From contig JAIXQO010000002.1 in assembly GCA_027485695.1 (NCBI GenBank), positions 310,001 to 374,000 on the forward strand: a stretch of DNA of 64,000 bases, written 5' to 3'. This DNA is from Pseudomonadota bacterium. Its GTDB lineage: Bacteria > Bdellovibrionota > UBA1018. The first letter of the stretch is position 1, and each line of letters starts with the position of its first letter. Shown here piece after piece: positions 17,691 through 26,426 of the stretch. A model generated the notes under the pieces. That model had not been told where the DNA came from, did no database searches, and worked only from the letters and a program-made list of their open reading frames with translations. Position numbers and translations under genes: made by a program.

Positions 17691-18644
17691 ATGACGGAGC
17701 AATTCGTTTCAATTGGCGTAGATTCTCTGATTCTTGGCGAGCCGCTACCTGCATCCATCTACGTATTCATTCAGGGACGCTTTATACTTCTGCGCTCTGA
17801 AGGAGATGCGATTACACCCAAGCTCTTTGATCGCTTTCGTCGAAGAAAAGTTGAACACGTTTTCGTTCAGAACTCCGACCTAACTCACATCCAACATTGG
17901 GTGGAGGTCAATAATACGCTCCTGAAACTCCCCATCAGTAGCTTTCCGCTGGTCGAACTTCGTCAACGCAGCGTTCAGGAACTCAAGAACTTGTTCGATA
18001 TAGAAGAAGGCAAAGAGGTTTGCCTTCAAACGGTGAAACCCTTCTTTGAAGCCGCCCATTCTATCGTCAAAGACCTTTTGAATTCTCCGGTCACCACGAT
18101 TCCACTCAACCAACTGCAAACCTATTCCGTCAGCGTTCTCGAACACAGCATTAACGTCGCATTCCTCTCAACCTATCTCGCTAGCCAGATGGGTTACAAC
18201 CACAGGCGTATTCTGGAGTTAATCGCGCTCGGAGCGCTCTTGCACGATGTCGGAAAACCCGCGATCAAGACGCGAGAAACTGATGACGAAGATAAAATTG
18301 AGCAGCTGATGCGCCAACATCCCGAGCTCGGCTCAAGAACCACCGACCATTTGGGCAGCAATCTTCCGATCGAAGTGCAGATGATCATCGCCCAGCATCA
18401 CGAATATGATGATGGGACCGGTTTTCCACGTGGCCTCAAAGGGTCTGCCATATTCGATCTAGCTCGCATCGTCTGCATCGCGAATTTCTATGATGAACTC
18501 GTTCGAGGCTCTTCTGGAGCATGGGGACACCGCCAACGAAGCGCCCTGCACTTATTGAAGACGGAATACGAACATCTTTTTGATTCAGCAAAACTCGAAA
18601 AAGTGGTCCACGTCCTGGAAAAGAGCATTGCCGCGGAGGCGTAA
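17691..18644 (+). CDS. HD-GYP-type phosphohydrolase domain protein
   Basis: Residues about 1-110 form an N-terminal domain of unknown type often seen before HD-GYP modules; residues about 140-300 hold the HD domain. Key groups are visible: His of LEHSINVA, the HD pair in LLHDVGKPAI, the His in MRQHPELG, and HHEYDDGTGFPRGL, where the usual GYP is GFP. Canonical HD-GYP proteins degrade cyclic di-GMP; the Tyr-to-Phe change keeps an aromatic residue, so activity is possible but not proved. CGGAG precedes the ATG. It lies 20 bases after scpB and upstream of the phosphorelay genes. Confidence 0.82.
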   Translation: MTEQFVSIGVDSLILGEPLPASIYVFIQGRFILLRSEGDAITPKLFDRFRRRKVEHVFVQNSDLTHIQHWVEVNNTLLKLPISSFPLVELRQRSVQELKNLFDIEEGKEVCLQTVKPFFEAAHSIVKDLLNSPVTTIPLNQLQTYSVSVLEHSINVAFLSTYLASQMGYNHRRILELIALGALLHDVGKPAIKTRETDDEDKIEQLMRQHPELGSRTTDHLGSNLPIEVQMIIAQHHEYDDGTGFPRGLKGSAIFDLARIVCIANFYDELVRGSSGAWGHRQRSALHLLKTEYEHLFDSAKLEKVVHVLEKSIAAEA

Positions 18645-18654
18645 GCTCACGTAA

Positions 18655-18672
18655 TTGAATGCTATTATTCAA
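18655..18672. promoter_or_regulatory. Inverted repeat upstream of the response regulator
   Basis: TTGAAT (18655-18660) and ATTCAA (18667-18672) flank the six bases GCTATT. The dyad sits 80-100 bases before the response regulator start and could be an autoregulatory site or a weak terminator for the HD gene. Confidence 0.3.
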
Positions 18673-18754
18673 ATTTAACAAGATTCTAAAACAGACACTT
18701 TTCTACCTCATGAGTTGATGTATGATGAGTCAAAATACGACGAGAGAATTCTGC

Positions 18755-19459
18755 ATGAACAAGATCCTATTGATCGAAGATTCGCCGGACTATCAATTGC
18801 TCGTCGAAGAAACTCTTCGATCCGAGTTTGAAGTACACAAGGCTGACACCGTTTCGCGTGCCGTATCATTTATTGCGGACACGGACTTTGATCTATTTTT
18901 GATCGATGTCGGTCTTCCGGATGGAAACGGGTTCGAGCTTTGCGAGCGAATCAAACAAAGCAAAAAAACTGCCGATATTCCTGTGATTTTCCTCACTGGC
19001 CAAGATCAAATGGAGCAGAAGGTTCACGGTTTCTCACTTGGGGCCGACGATTACGTGGTGAAACCTTTTGATCCTCGAGAACTCAAAGCGCGAATCTCCG
19101 CGCGTCTTAGAACAGCAAAACAGGCGGCTCCGGCCGCATCTAACACCCTAGAATCGGGCGGCATCCGAGTTGATTTGATCCGCCAGAAAACATTGATTTT
19201 GTACCCAAACCGATCCACCGAAGTCGACTTGAGCCCAATCGAACTCCGACTCCTCATCTCGCTGCTCAGCCGAGCGGGCGATGTGTTGAGCCGAGGAGAA
19301 CTGCTCAAAGAAGCCATGCGCGAAAACGTGCATGTCCTCGAGCGCACGATCGACAAGCACATTTGCTCTCTTCGCGAAAAACTCGGTGATCGCGGCAATT
19401 TTATCAAGACGATCTACCGCAAAGGCTACGCCTTCACTCCCGGAAAAACGCTGAACTAA
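18755..19459 (+). CDS. OmpR-family response regulator
   Basis: A two-domain DNA-binding response regulator of 234 residues. The receiver (1-120) has the acidic pair in LLIEDSPD, the phosphorylated Asp in FLIDVGLPDG, Thr in FLTGQD and Lys in YVVKPFD. A Trans_reg_C winged helix follows (about 135-230), with LSPIELRLL and RTIDKHICSLREKLG and the final YRKGYAF. The ATG at 18755 gives the normal receiver start and has GAGAG upstream; an ATG at 18722 would add 11 residues. It lies tail-to-tail with the hybrid kinase gene, three bases apart, and the Hpt gene is just beyond, suggesting one pathway. Confidence 0.93.
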   Translation: MNKILLIEDSPDYQLLVEETLRSEFEVHKADTVSRAVSFIADTDFDLFLIDVGLPDGNGFELCERIKQSKKTADIPVIFLTGQDQMEQKVHGFSLGADDYVVKPFDPRELKARISARLRTAKQAAPAASNTLESGGIRVDLIRQKTLILYPNRSTEVDLSPIELRLLISLLSRAGDVLSRGELLKEAMRENVHVLERTIDKHICSLREKLGDRGNFIKTIYRKGYAFTPGKTLN

Positions 19460-19462
19460 AAA

Positions 19463-21106
19463 CTAGAGGATTGCCTCCGGTTCCGAGGCTTGCCGATGCG
19501 AGGACGCATGGCGGTCCAAGATTTCCGCGAGCGCTCCTCGAGTGATCGGTTTCGTCAAATAGTCATCCATGCCCTCATTCAGGCACTCCTCTCGGTCGCG
19601 CGCGGAGGCGTTCGCAGTCACGGCGATCACAGGAGTTCTTCGCTCTGGATGGTTCCGCTCCCACTCTCGAATCCACCTGGTGGCCTGAAACCCGTTCATC
19701 TTGGGCATTTCACAATCCATCAGGACCGCGGCGAATTCCTGGTTCTCGAACTCTCGAATCACCTCGGTCCCATCGATTGCTGAGACTACTTCATAGCCGA
19801 GACCCCGGAGATATTCTTCGGCCACGAGCAAATTCACCGGATTGTCCTCCGCGACCAGAATTTTTCCCGTCCTCTGCCCGCGAAGCACGGGTTCGGAACT
19901 CTGTTTATTCCAGTCCACGATCGCCTCCGTTTGCTCCGGACGCTTGAGGAGCGGAAGCCGGATGAGAAACTCAGAGCCCTGGGTCAGCCGACTTTCTACC
20001 TTGAGTGAGCCACCCATGACGGAAATCCAGTTCCGGACGAGCGATAAGCCTAATCCCACTCCCGCGTGCATTCGCGCGCTAAAACCCTCGGAATCCTCGC
20101 CTGAGTCAAACACCGTATTCACGAACTCCGGATTCATGCCGCTTCCGGTGTCGATGATTCGAAACTCGATGTCATCGACGTCCGCCGACGCCTGAAGCTC
20201 CACGGAGCCCAATTCAGTATGCCGAATAGCATTGTCGAGCAAATGATCGAGTATCTGCGAGATCTTGACCGGATCACCGTAGGCATTACGAATCGATGGA
20301 TCGATGGTGCAGATCAGCTCGATCCCTTTGCTCTCGGCGCCTTCACGATGCAACTCCACGCGCTCATCGAGCAGATCGCGGAGGGAGAATCGCTGAGAAT
20401 CGAGCTGAACATTGCCGTCTTCGATACTGGAGAGATCCAAGAGCCGATGAACGATCATCCGCAGTTGCTCAACCGACTGTTTCAAGGCGGCTGAAAACTT
20501 ACGCGCATCCGCTTCCCAAAGATGTGGGATCAGCAGCTCCACTAAACCCATGATTCCATTCAGTGGCGTGCGGATCTCATGACTCACGAGCCTCAGCACC
20601 TGCGATTTCATCTTCGATGCTTGTATGATTGAACGCTCACTGAGCGGGGTCGCGACCGCGCCGATCCATTCGAAATTTCCCGAATCGTCTCGAATAGGAA
20701 ATTTCACGATTTGATAGAGCGTATCTACTCCTCGAAACGGGAGACTCGCCTGCGTACGCACTTCATGCTCGGTCTCACGAGCCGCGTCGCTCAACTGTCG
20801 ACTCCAAGGTCCAAATCTCGAAGGATCCAGATCCGGCTCAAGATTCCCCGCCCGGTTCATGAAAAACGCATTGCCCTGGAGGTCTTCGACCCAAATCAGT
20901 TCCTGACACTGCAGGAGAATCTGTCGATAAGCCTCGGCGCCGAACTCCGGAGGCGCACGCGAGTTTCCGCTCTGGCGCCTGGAATGCCAGAAGGTGGTCC
21001 CTGTCATCAGAAGACCGGGCAAAAAGCTACAAGCCATTAAAACGATCGGATCCGTCATTTTCTCCATCCTTGAGAAATCATCTATTTTTGGCCTATCCTG
21101 AGCCAT
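19463..21106 (-). CDS. Hybrid histidine kinase with C-terminal receiver
   Basis: A 547-residue sensor kinase. One N-terminal membrane segment (about 18-40) is followed by a degenerate PAS-like region (55-165), HisKA with the phospho-His in LVSHEIRTPLNGIMG, HATPase with the N box LDNAIRHTE and G boxes DTGSGM and GVGLGLSL, and a receiver (about 415-530) with ILVAEDNPVN, the Asp in LMDCEMPKMNG and Lys in YLTKPI. It should pass phosphate from His to its own Asp, then to a separate Hpt protein. ATG 21106 is the longest start; ATGs at 21067 and 21058 are alternatives. It diverges from the Hpt gene across 43 bases. Confidence 0.93.
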   Translation of the reverse strand: MAQDRPKIDDFSRMEKMTDPIVLMACSFLPGLLMTGTTFWHSRRQSGNSRAPPEFGAEAYRQILLQCQELIWVEDLQGNAFFMNRAGNLEPDLDPSRFGPWSRQLSDAARETEHEVRTQASLPFRGVDTLYQIVKFPIRDDSGNFEWIGAVATPLSERSIIQASKMKSQVLRLVSHEIRTPLNGIMGLVELLIPHLWEADARKFSAALKQSVEQLRMIVHRLLDLSSIEDGNVQLDSQRFSLRDLLDERVELHREGAESKGIELICTIDPSIRNAYGDPVKISQILDHLLDNAIRHTELGSVELQASADVDDIEFRIIDTGSGMNPEFVNTVFDSGEDSEGFSARMHAGVGLGLSLVRNWISVMGGSLKVESRLTQGSEFLIRLPLLKRPEQTEAIVDWNKQSSEPVLRGQRTGKILVAEDNPVNLLVAEEYLRGLGYEVVSAIDGTEVIREFENQEFAAVLMDCEMPKMNGFQATRWIREWERNHPERRTPVIAVTANASARDREECLNEGMDDYLTKPITRGALAEILDRHASSHRQASEPEAIL

Positions 21107-21149
21107 GCTGGGATAGACCCAGTCGTCACTAGTACGAGGAGCACGCTTT

Positions 21150-21518
21150 ATGCCGCACCAAAAACGCCCTGAACTCCCCGTTCATTTATTGCCGCTCGAA
21201 CGAGCGAATCCTGGATTCTTGCAAAAATTAGTGGATCGCTTTGAGGCAAATACTATCGACGAGTTGCGGCTTCTGGACGAAAAACTCAAACACGGCGAAC
21301 CGCTAGAACTGAGAAAAATCCTTCACCGCATGAAATCGTCTTGCCGAATGATGGGGGCAATCGAATTCGGAGACGCCAGCGAGAGACTCGAAAAATCCGT
21401 CGAGACGATGGAAGCGAATGAGCGCGAGAAACTCATCCGCGCGCACATCACGGCAGGTGAATGGTTGCTCGCGAACTTACCTTCGGTGCAGGATTTATTG
21501 AATAAAAACCCCGGTTAG
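21150..21518 (+). CDS. Histidine phosphotransfer (Hpt) protein
   Basis: A 122-residue stand-alone Hpt domain. The helix RKILHRMKSSCRMMGA corresponds to the canonical Hpt motif with the phosphorylated His followed by Arg-Met-Lys-Ser-Ser and a Gly-Ala turn. GAGGAG lies eight bases before the ATG. It diverges from the hybrid kinase whose receiver would phosphorylate it; the OmpR-type regulator at 18755 is the likely final acceptor. Partner choice is inferred from position. Confidence 0.85.
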   Translation: MPHQKRPELPVHLLPLERANPGFLQKLVDRFEANTIDELRLLDEKLKHGEPLELRKILHRMKSSCRMMGAIEFGDASERLEKSVETMEANEREKLIRAHITAGEWLLANLPSVQDLLNKNPG

Positions 21519-21531
21519 TTTGAGATCGATC

Positions 21532-22755
21532 TCAAAGCGACAGCACCAGTAACATGAGCCAGAGGAGCGTCACCGTTCCAAACTCATGTAGAGTCGTCCA
21601 GGTCTCTAACCCCAGGAATGGTCGGACGAAAAAATTCTGTTGAAGCAGAAATAAGAAAACGACTGCGATCCAGAGCAAGCCTCGAAACAGGAACCAACGA
21701 CGGCCTGGACGGAACGCAGAAAAACACGTCCCGATGAGCGCCACACTCCCCCATCGCCAGGACAATGGGTTCAGAAGCTGATTCATGATGAGCCAGGGAG
21801 TCAGCCAAACAAAACTGTCCTGGGCAGAAGGTGCGACCGGACGCCGAAGTACCAAGAGACCGAGCAATGTCCCAAGCAAGATCGCCGCGATTCCGTAACC
21901 GACGAAACTCTGATCGAGTTCAAACCAACGCTCGATTGCGACCCAGAGACTCTGGTTCGTACCCGAGAAGAAATACAGCGCCGGCTGCGACTGGATCAGT
22001 TTGTACCAAGAGATCGAGTAGCTGAGCGCCTGATCAGGTCCGAATACCATCGACGGAACGGCCGCTCCCCAGAAAACGGAACTGAACAGGAGTCCCGAGA
22101 ACAGGAGTTTCAAACGCGGTTGAGGCGCGCGAGGCTCACCCGAGGGATCACGCCGGGAGGCGGCGAGAAAAAACGGCACGAACAAGAACACGTAATAAAT
22201 CCGCATCCACGGCAGCAGTCCCAAGATCACACCCGTGATGAAGGGAACGCGCGAGAAAAGCGAGGTGGCCGTCACGATCAGGCTGAAAATGAGTAGCTCC
22301 ATCTGACCGTGCTGAAGGCATTCGAGGATCCCCCGCCAGGAAAGCCCCAGACCCGCGAGTAAATACGCGATCTCAATCCAATCGCGATATCGTGCGCCCG
22401 TGAACAGAACGATCGAGAAGAACGCGATCGAGATCAGGCTCAGGACAAACCATGCGTCTTGAGCCGAGCGAGGCAGGAAATTGAGGAGCGCCAGGAATGC
22501 CGGGGAAAACGTGAACGAGGAATAACCCCGGTCCGAATAGGGCTCCAGTCCCGCCTGTAGACTGCCCCAAACCTCCGAGTAGGTCTGAAAGATCTGGGGA
22601 ACCTTGGGCGATGACCAGACGATGCTCGAGCCTAAAAACTGGGAATAAAGGGCGAAAAACACCGCCAAAGCGATTACAGCAGCGGCTACCGAAGGCTGAA
22701 ACAACCGTCCCAGCCAAGGAATCTTGGTTTCCTGATTTTCCGCCCTGTCTGCCAT
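21532..22755 (-). CDS. GT87-like (DUF2029) membrane glycosyltransferase
   Basis: A polytopic 407-residue protein with about ten hydrophobic segments. The pattern GYSSFTFSPAFLALLNFLP, an early Asp/Glu-poor loop, and QHGQMELLIFSLI match the GT-C fold of the GT87/DUF2029 family, which moves mannose or related sugars from polyprenyl-phosphate donors to envelope lipids or glycans. The family call rests on those motifs and topology. The start at 22755 lies 77 bases from the divergent pseudouridine synthase start. It ends 14 bases after the convergent Hpt gene. Confidence 0.7.
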   Translation of the reverse strand: MADRAENQETKIPWLGRLFQPSVAAAVIALAVFFALYSQFLGSSIVWSSPKVPQIFQTYSEVWGSLQAGLEPYSDRGYSSFTFSPAFLALLNFLPRSAQDAWFVLSLISIAFFSIVLFTGARYRDWIEIAYLLAGLGLSWRGILECLQHGQMELLIFSLIVTATSLFSRVPFITGVILGLLPWMRIYYVFLFVPFFLAASRRDPSGEPRAPQPRLKLLFSGLLFSSVFWGAAVPSMVFGPDQALSYSISWYKLIQSQPALYFFSGTNQSLWVAIERWFELDQSFVGYGIAAILLGTLLGLLVLRRPVAPSAQDSFVWLTPWLIMNQLLNPLSWRWGSVALIGTCFSAFRPGRRWFLFRGLLWIAVVFLFLLQQNFFVRPFLGLETWTTLHEFGTVTLLWLMLLVLSL

Positions 22756-22819
22756 ATGCTCCGACTCTACCTCATCCGAGGGACCGAGTCGATGTGATGG
22801 AGTTTTTGCAAAGTCATGT

Positions 22820-22825
22820 TACACT
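22820..22825 (+). promoter_or_regulatory. Extended -10 box placed for a leaderless transcript
   Basis: TGT-TACACT is an extended -10 motif. Seven bases separate it from the ATG at 22833 and no ribosome binding site lies between, the same geometry as at 6324 and 9811. Confidence 0.4.
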
Positions 22826-22832
22826 CGGGCAA

Positions 22833-24386
22833 ATGTCATCAGAACGACTCCAAAAGATCCTAGCACAAGCCGGTATTGCCTCCAGAAGAAAAGCGGAAGA
22901 ACTCATTGAAATGGGTGAAGTTTCCGTGAATGGAAAGGTCGCAAAACTCGGCGATCGGGCCACCATGGGCGTGGACCACATCAAGGTCTCGGGCAAACTC
23001 GTGCTCGAAAAAGAAGACCATGTCTACGTCGCGTTTCATAAACCAAAAGGCGTGATCTCGCTCATCAGCGACCCGGACGGACGCCCCGCTTTGGGCGAAT
23101 ACCTCGTCAAAGTGACCCAACGAATTTTCCCCATCGGCCGCCTCGATTTCAACGACGAGGGTATTCTCCTCCTCACGAACGACGGCATGCTCGCCGAAGG
23201 CATCCAGAAAAACCCGAAATTCCCGCGCGTTTACGCCGTGAAACTCAAGGGTCACATGACTAGCGAAATGCTCCAACGCCTCGAGCGCGGCGCAAAAATC
23301 GGCAACCGTTTCGTGAAGCCGAACTCCGTTCGCATTGTCGAAGAGCTCAACAAGAAAACCAAAGTTGAGATCGTGTTCCTGGGCTCGGCGAACGTCGACG
23401 TCAAAGGCTACTTCGAAGACAAGGGTTTCTTGGTCGAGAAAGTCGTCCGCACGGCATTCGGTCACATCACGCTCAAAGGACTTGAGCTTGGTGAATATCG
23501 AATCGTGCCGAAGTCCAAACTCGAGGCCCTGATTCTCCAACCCGAGCTCGGCGTGCGAGATATTCAACAGCGCCATGAAAAACAAAAAGCAGTTCTCCCG
23601 ACCGATCTTCAGGATCCAGGCGTCCCAACGACCGCCAAGCGCAATGCACTGAAATCGAAAATCGTGATTCGCGCTAAATCTGATTCGGCTGGCGATAAAC
23701 CTCGTCCTGCCTACGGTAAGACTCGCTCAATTATTACTCCGGATTCCGAACGCGAATCTCGCGGCGGTGAACGCGCCCCTCGGCGGGATTCTCGTGGTCC
23801 AAGTAAATTCGGACGTTCCAGTGGAACCTCCGGTGGCCGCTCTGAAGTAAGCTTCCCCCGCTCCTCCGAACGCAGCGAACGCGCACCTCGCGGTGAACGC
23901 AGCGAACGCACGCCTCGCTCATTCGGTGGTGAACGAAGTGAACGGGCACCTAGACCTTTCCGAGGTGAGCGCAGTGAGCGCACCGAACGTGCACCTCGTG
24001 CATTCGGTGAGCGCTCTGATCGTGCACCTCGGTCTGATCGTGCACCTCGGTCTGATCGCGCGCCTCGCGGTGAGCGCAGCGAACGTACCCCTCGTGCATC
24101 CGGTGGTGAACGCGGCGAGCGTCGTCCATTCCAAAAACGCGAAGGTGGCGAAGGCTTCGGCAATCGCGCCCGTTTCAATGATCGCGGCCCACGCAGTGAC
24201 AGTCGCGGTGAACGCGCCGGTTCGACTTCTCGCGGTGGTTTCGGCGGAGCTCGCCGGGACTCTCGCAGTACAGGCGGCTTCTCTTCGCGAGGTGCAACTC
24301 CCAAACGCGACGGTGGTTCCTCCCGTACGGGCCGTACGACGCTCACACGTGTGAAACGCCGTGACGGCGGCAGCATCGACGAGTAA
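22833..24386 (+). CDS. Large-subunit rRNA pseudouridine synthase with Arg-rich repeat tail
   Basis: The first 245 residues are a RsuA/RluB/RluF-type synthase: an S4 RNA-binding domain (SSERLQKILAQAG, RRKAEELI), then the catalytic core with the Asp in GRLDFNDEGILLLTND and the later VEKVVRTAFG block. It isomerises a specific uridine in rRNA; the exact site cannot be read by eye. Residues about 280-517 form a tail of Arg, Ser, Gly and Glu in loose repeats such as GERSERAPR and SDRAPR, probably disordered and RNA-binding. The ATG at 22833 begins the S4 domain; ATG 22797 is the alternative. The gene diverges from the GT87 gene. Confidence 0.9.
   Translation: MSSERLQKILAQAGIASRRKAEELIEMGEVSVNGKVAKLGDRATMGVDHIKVSGKLVLEKEDHVYVAFHKPKGVISLISDPDGRPALGEYLVKVTQRIFPIGRLDFNDEGILLLTNDGMLAEGIQKNPKFPRVYAVKLKGHMTSEMLQRLERGAKIGNRFVKPNSVRIVEELNKKTKVEIVFLGSANVDVKGYFEDKGFLVEKVVRTAFGHITLKGLELGEYRIVPKSKLEALILQPELGVRDIQQRHEKQKAVLPTDLQDPGVPTTAKRNALKSKIVIRAKSDSAGDKPRPAYGKTRSIITPDSERESRGGERAPRRDSRGPSKFGRSSGTSGGRSEVSFPRSSERSERAPRGERSERTPRSFGGERSERAPRPFRGERSERTERAPRAFGERSDRAPRSDRAPRSDRAPRGERSERTPRASGGERGERRPFQKREGGEGFGNRARFNDRGPRSDSRGERAGSTSRGGFGGARRDSRSTGGFSSRGATPKRDGGSSRTGRTTLTRVKRRDGGSIDE
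24015..24068 (+). repeat. Three tandem 18-bp repeats in the synthase tail
   Basis: Units at 24015-24032, 24033-24050 and 24051-24068 each encode Ser-Asp-Arg-Ala-Pro-Arg. The first two are identical and the third differs at a few third positions. They sit inside a longer, looser repeat of the same residues and are a likely site of length change. Confidence 0.8.
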
Positions 24387-24391
24387 GTCTC

Positions 24392-24835
24392 ATGACCCTC
24401 CCTAGTCCGTTTTTAATGACCTATCGCAAGCTCGTGATGCCCGGAGATGAGAATCCGGCTCAGGTGCTATTCGGCGGTAGACTTATGCAATGGGCAGACG
24501 AAGCGGCAGCGCTTTTTGCCATGTGCCAGATGCGCACGAAATCGGCAGTCACCCTTAAGATCTCGGAAATCTTGTTCAAGAATCCAGCACGCTCGGGAGA
24601 TATTCTCGAGTTCTGGACTCGGAACAAGAAAATTGGGACCACCTCACTTACGGTAGAGTGCGTGGTCGTGAAAAAATACATCGGCAAGGCGCTCGAGAAA
24701 CCCGAGGCGCCCTCGGACGATCCTCGCCTGGAAAACGACCCGACCCATCTGATTTTGAGCTGTGAGTTCGTATTCGTTTCGGTGGGAGCCGACGGAAAAC
24801 CGATTCCACACGAGATGCTCTCGGCCCGCGCTTAG
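24392..24835 (+). CDS. Acyl-CoA thioesterase, hotdog fold
   Basis: A 147-residue YciA/BACH-like thioesterase that hydrolyses acyl-CoA. The hotdog pattern is visible: VMPGDENPAQVLFGGRLMQWADEAAA with the catalytic-region Asn and the Asp on the long helix, followed by VTLKISEILFKNPARSGDILEF. It starts five bases after the pseudouridine synthase stop and is probably co-transcribed with it. Substrate length cannot be told from sequence. A second ATG at 24416 is possible, but the first gives normal length. Confidence 0.88.
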   Translation: MTLPSPFLMTYRKLVMPGDENPAQVLFGGRLMQWADEAAALFAMCQMRTKSAVTLKISEILFKNPARSGDILEFWTRNKKIGTTSLTVECVVVKKYIGKALEKPEAPSDDPRLENDPTHLILSCEFVFVSVGADGKPIPHEMLSARA

Positions 24836-24873
24836 CTGAGCAACGTCGCTTCGCACGAGCCGAGGAATTCAGG

Positions 24874-25323
24874 TCACTTGATCTTTTTGCAATCCATGTA
24901 AAAGGCGTGGATCTCTTTTTCGAGAATAAAATTGGACTCACTGTAATAGTAAATCAATCCGCGATCACCGCCGTTCAAAATCGAGTCGGAAATCTCAAAC
25001 CAAGTGCGATAGCTCCTGTTGAATCGGGTGAATTTCATTTTCATAGACTCTTGGATTGCACCCGGGAAAATCTCGTACTGAGTCGCCGCATTTCGCGTAA
25101 ACGGATTATTCTCCGCGGGTTCAATCGTACGGATATCGTTGCGGATCGTTCCCGAATCGATTCGATCAATTTTGCCGCTCCACCAATTGATGAAAATCGA
25201 CACTTGTTTAGGCGCCCCCCATCCGTTCACTCGCTGTACGGACTCACAACTGAAATCGTGCGACGCCTGCACGTTCGAAATCCAAGCCCATGACATCATC
25301 ATCCATACGAAAGTATTTTTCAT
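24874..25323 (-). CDS. Small exported protein of unknown function
   Basis: A 149-residue product with an N-terminal signal segment (MKNTFVWMMMSWAWISNVQA) and a mature part rich in aromatic residues with two Cys (FSCESVQ and YMDCKKIK) that could form one disulfide linking the ends. No family recognised. GGAG lies seven bases before the ATG. A 37-bp palindromic region lies just upstream (25334-25370), so the gene is probably regulated from there. It diverges from the LysR gene. Confidence 0.75.
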   Translation of the reverse strand: MKNTFVWMMMSWAWISNVQASHDFSCESVQRVNGWGAPKQVSIFINWWSGKIDRIDSGTIRNDIRTIEPAENNPFTRNAATQYEIFPGAIQESMKMKFTRFNRSYRTWFEISDSILNGGDRGLIYYYSESNFILEKEIHAFYMDCKKIK

Positions 25324-25333
25324 TTTTTCTCCT

Positions 25334-25370
25334 GGGTAATACCCATCGCAATTTTGGGTATAAATTACCC
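25334..25370. promoter_or_regulatory. Nested inverted repeat upstream of the 25323 gene
   Basis: GGGTAAT (25334-25340) and ATTACCC (25364-25370) form the outer arms, with ACCC/GGGT nested inside. It lies 11 bases before the ATG on the minus strand. It may be an operator or a hairpin at the 5' end of the message, close to the GGAG site. Confidence 0.45.
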
Positions 25371-25514
25371 TAAATAAGAAATAAAAGGACTGCTTCCACA
25401 GTGAGGCCACTGCGATTTACATCTAAATTGTTCAATATTTTACTTCCCATCACGCTCGGGAAACACTCGAAATAAGACTCTCGATCGCGCTCAACAGCGA
25501 GGAAGTGCACGCTA

Positions 25515-25549
25515 TTGACTCGAGAAACGTTTATGCTATTAACGTTTCT
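25515..25549 (+). promoter_or_regulatory. LysR promoter overlapped by a palindromic operator
   Basis: TTGACT (25515-25520) and TATTAA (25537-25542) with a 16-base spacer form a promoter. A perfect 9-bp inverted repeat, AGAAACGTT (25523-25531) and AACGTTTCT (25541-25549), lies across it. The T-rich/A-rich dyad fits a LysR-type autoregulatory site. The predicted start is only a few bases before the ATG at 25553. Confidence 0.6.
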
Positions 25550-25552
25550 AAA

Positions 25553-26422
25553 ATGGAAATATTTGAACTCCGCTATTTTCTCTCCGTCGCTCGTTTTGAG
25601 AGCGTCCACCAAGCGTCCGAGCATACAAACGTATCGCCAGCGGCGCTGAGCAAGGCCGTTACGCGACTCGAACAAGAGCTATCGGTCAAACTCTTTAGTC
25701 GCGAGGGTCGTAACATCCGCCTCACGGACCATGGGCTCGCGCTTCAGCGACGCGCGTCTGAGATCGTACGCCTCGAGGAGTCGACCCGAATAGAGGTCGG
25801 CGGAACCCAAGGCAAAATCCACATCGTTATTGCGGCTCCAGAGATCCTGCTCGGAAAATTCGGTCTCACCGTGAGCCTAGACATCAAAAAACGACTTCCG
25901 CGGGCTTCATTCGAATACATTGCGACAACCGACGAGCTCTCGCTCGATTTCGTCGCGCGCGGTGATGCCCAAATCGGGATCACGACCTGCGACGTTCCCC
26001 CAACCTTAGGTCTCACGACCCGAGTTTTGGGAGACGCGACCTTTCAGACATTCGTTGGATTCAGTCACCCGCTCTATGCACCAGGTCAGGCAAAAAAAAT
26101 CGTACCCGTTGAAGACTTGCTCAAGTATCCATTCGTTAGTCCTACACACGCTCTACTGGGCCAGGTCGGCGCAAAACAATCGCTCGACGGTTGGCGAGAC
26201 GACCGGTTCCCGAGAAAAATTGACTACCGGACCTCGAGCCTAAAAACCCTCGAGGAATTCGTCGTGAGTGGCGCTGCAGTCGCATACCTACCGGACTATT
26301 TTTGTGAGAACAAGGCGCTCCAGACGCTCAAGATCTCAGGCTGCCCGTATGCCTGCACCCAGAAGGTGAGACTCGTCGCCAAGAACCCGCGCGACGTCGG
26401 GTGGCTCAACCGTTTGTTCTAG
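25553..26422 (+). CDS. LysR-family transcriptional regulator
   Basis: A 289-residue LTTR. The N-terminal helix-turn-helix is intact (MEIFELRYFLSVARFESVHQASE, then VSPAALSKAVTRLEQELSVKLFSR), followed by the usual two-lobed effector domain with FVARGDAQIGITT. I take ATG 25553, since it begins the conserved domain and follows the operator; the frame is open upstream but that part is promoter. There is no Shine-Dalgarno site. Targets may include itself, the divergent 25323 gene or the downstream 26541 gene, which has a related dyad before it. Effector unknown. Confidence 0.9.
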   Translation: MEIFELRYFLSVARFESVHQASEHTNVSPAALSKAVTRLEQELSVKLFSREGRNIRLTDHGLALQRRASEIVRLEESTRIEVGGTQGKIHIVIAAPEILLGKFGLTVSLDIKKRLPRASFEYIATTDELSLDFVARGDAQIGITTCDVPPTLGLTTRVLGDATFQTFVGFSHPLYAPGQAKKIVPVEDLLKYPFVSPTHALLGQVGAKQSLDGWRDDRFPRKIDYRTSSLKTLEEFVVSGAAVAYLPDYFCENKALQTLKISGCPYACTQKVRLVAKNPRDVGWLNRLF

Positions 26423-26426
26423 CTAC

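Noticed and set aside
23711..24376. Long open frame (221 codons) antisense to the pseudouridine synthase tail
   Set aside because: It mirrors the Arg/Ser/Pro repeats of the sense strand, has no independent start signals and no domain; the sense frame carries the known enzyme.
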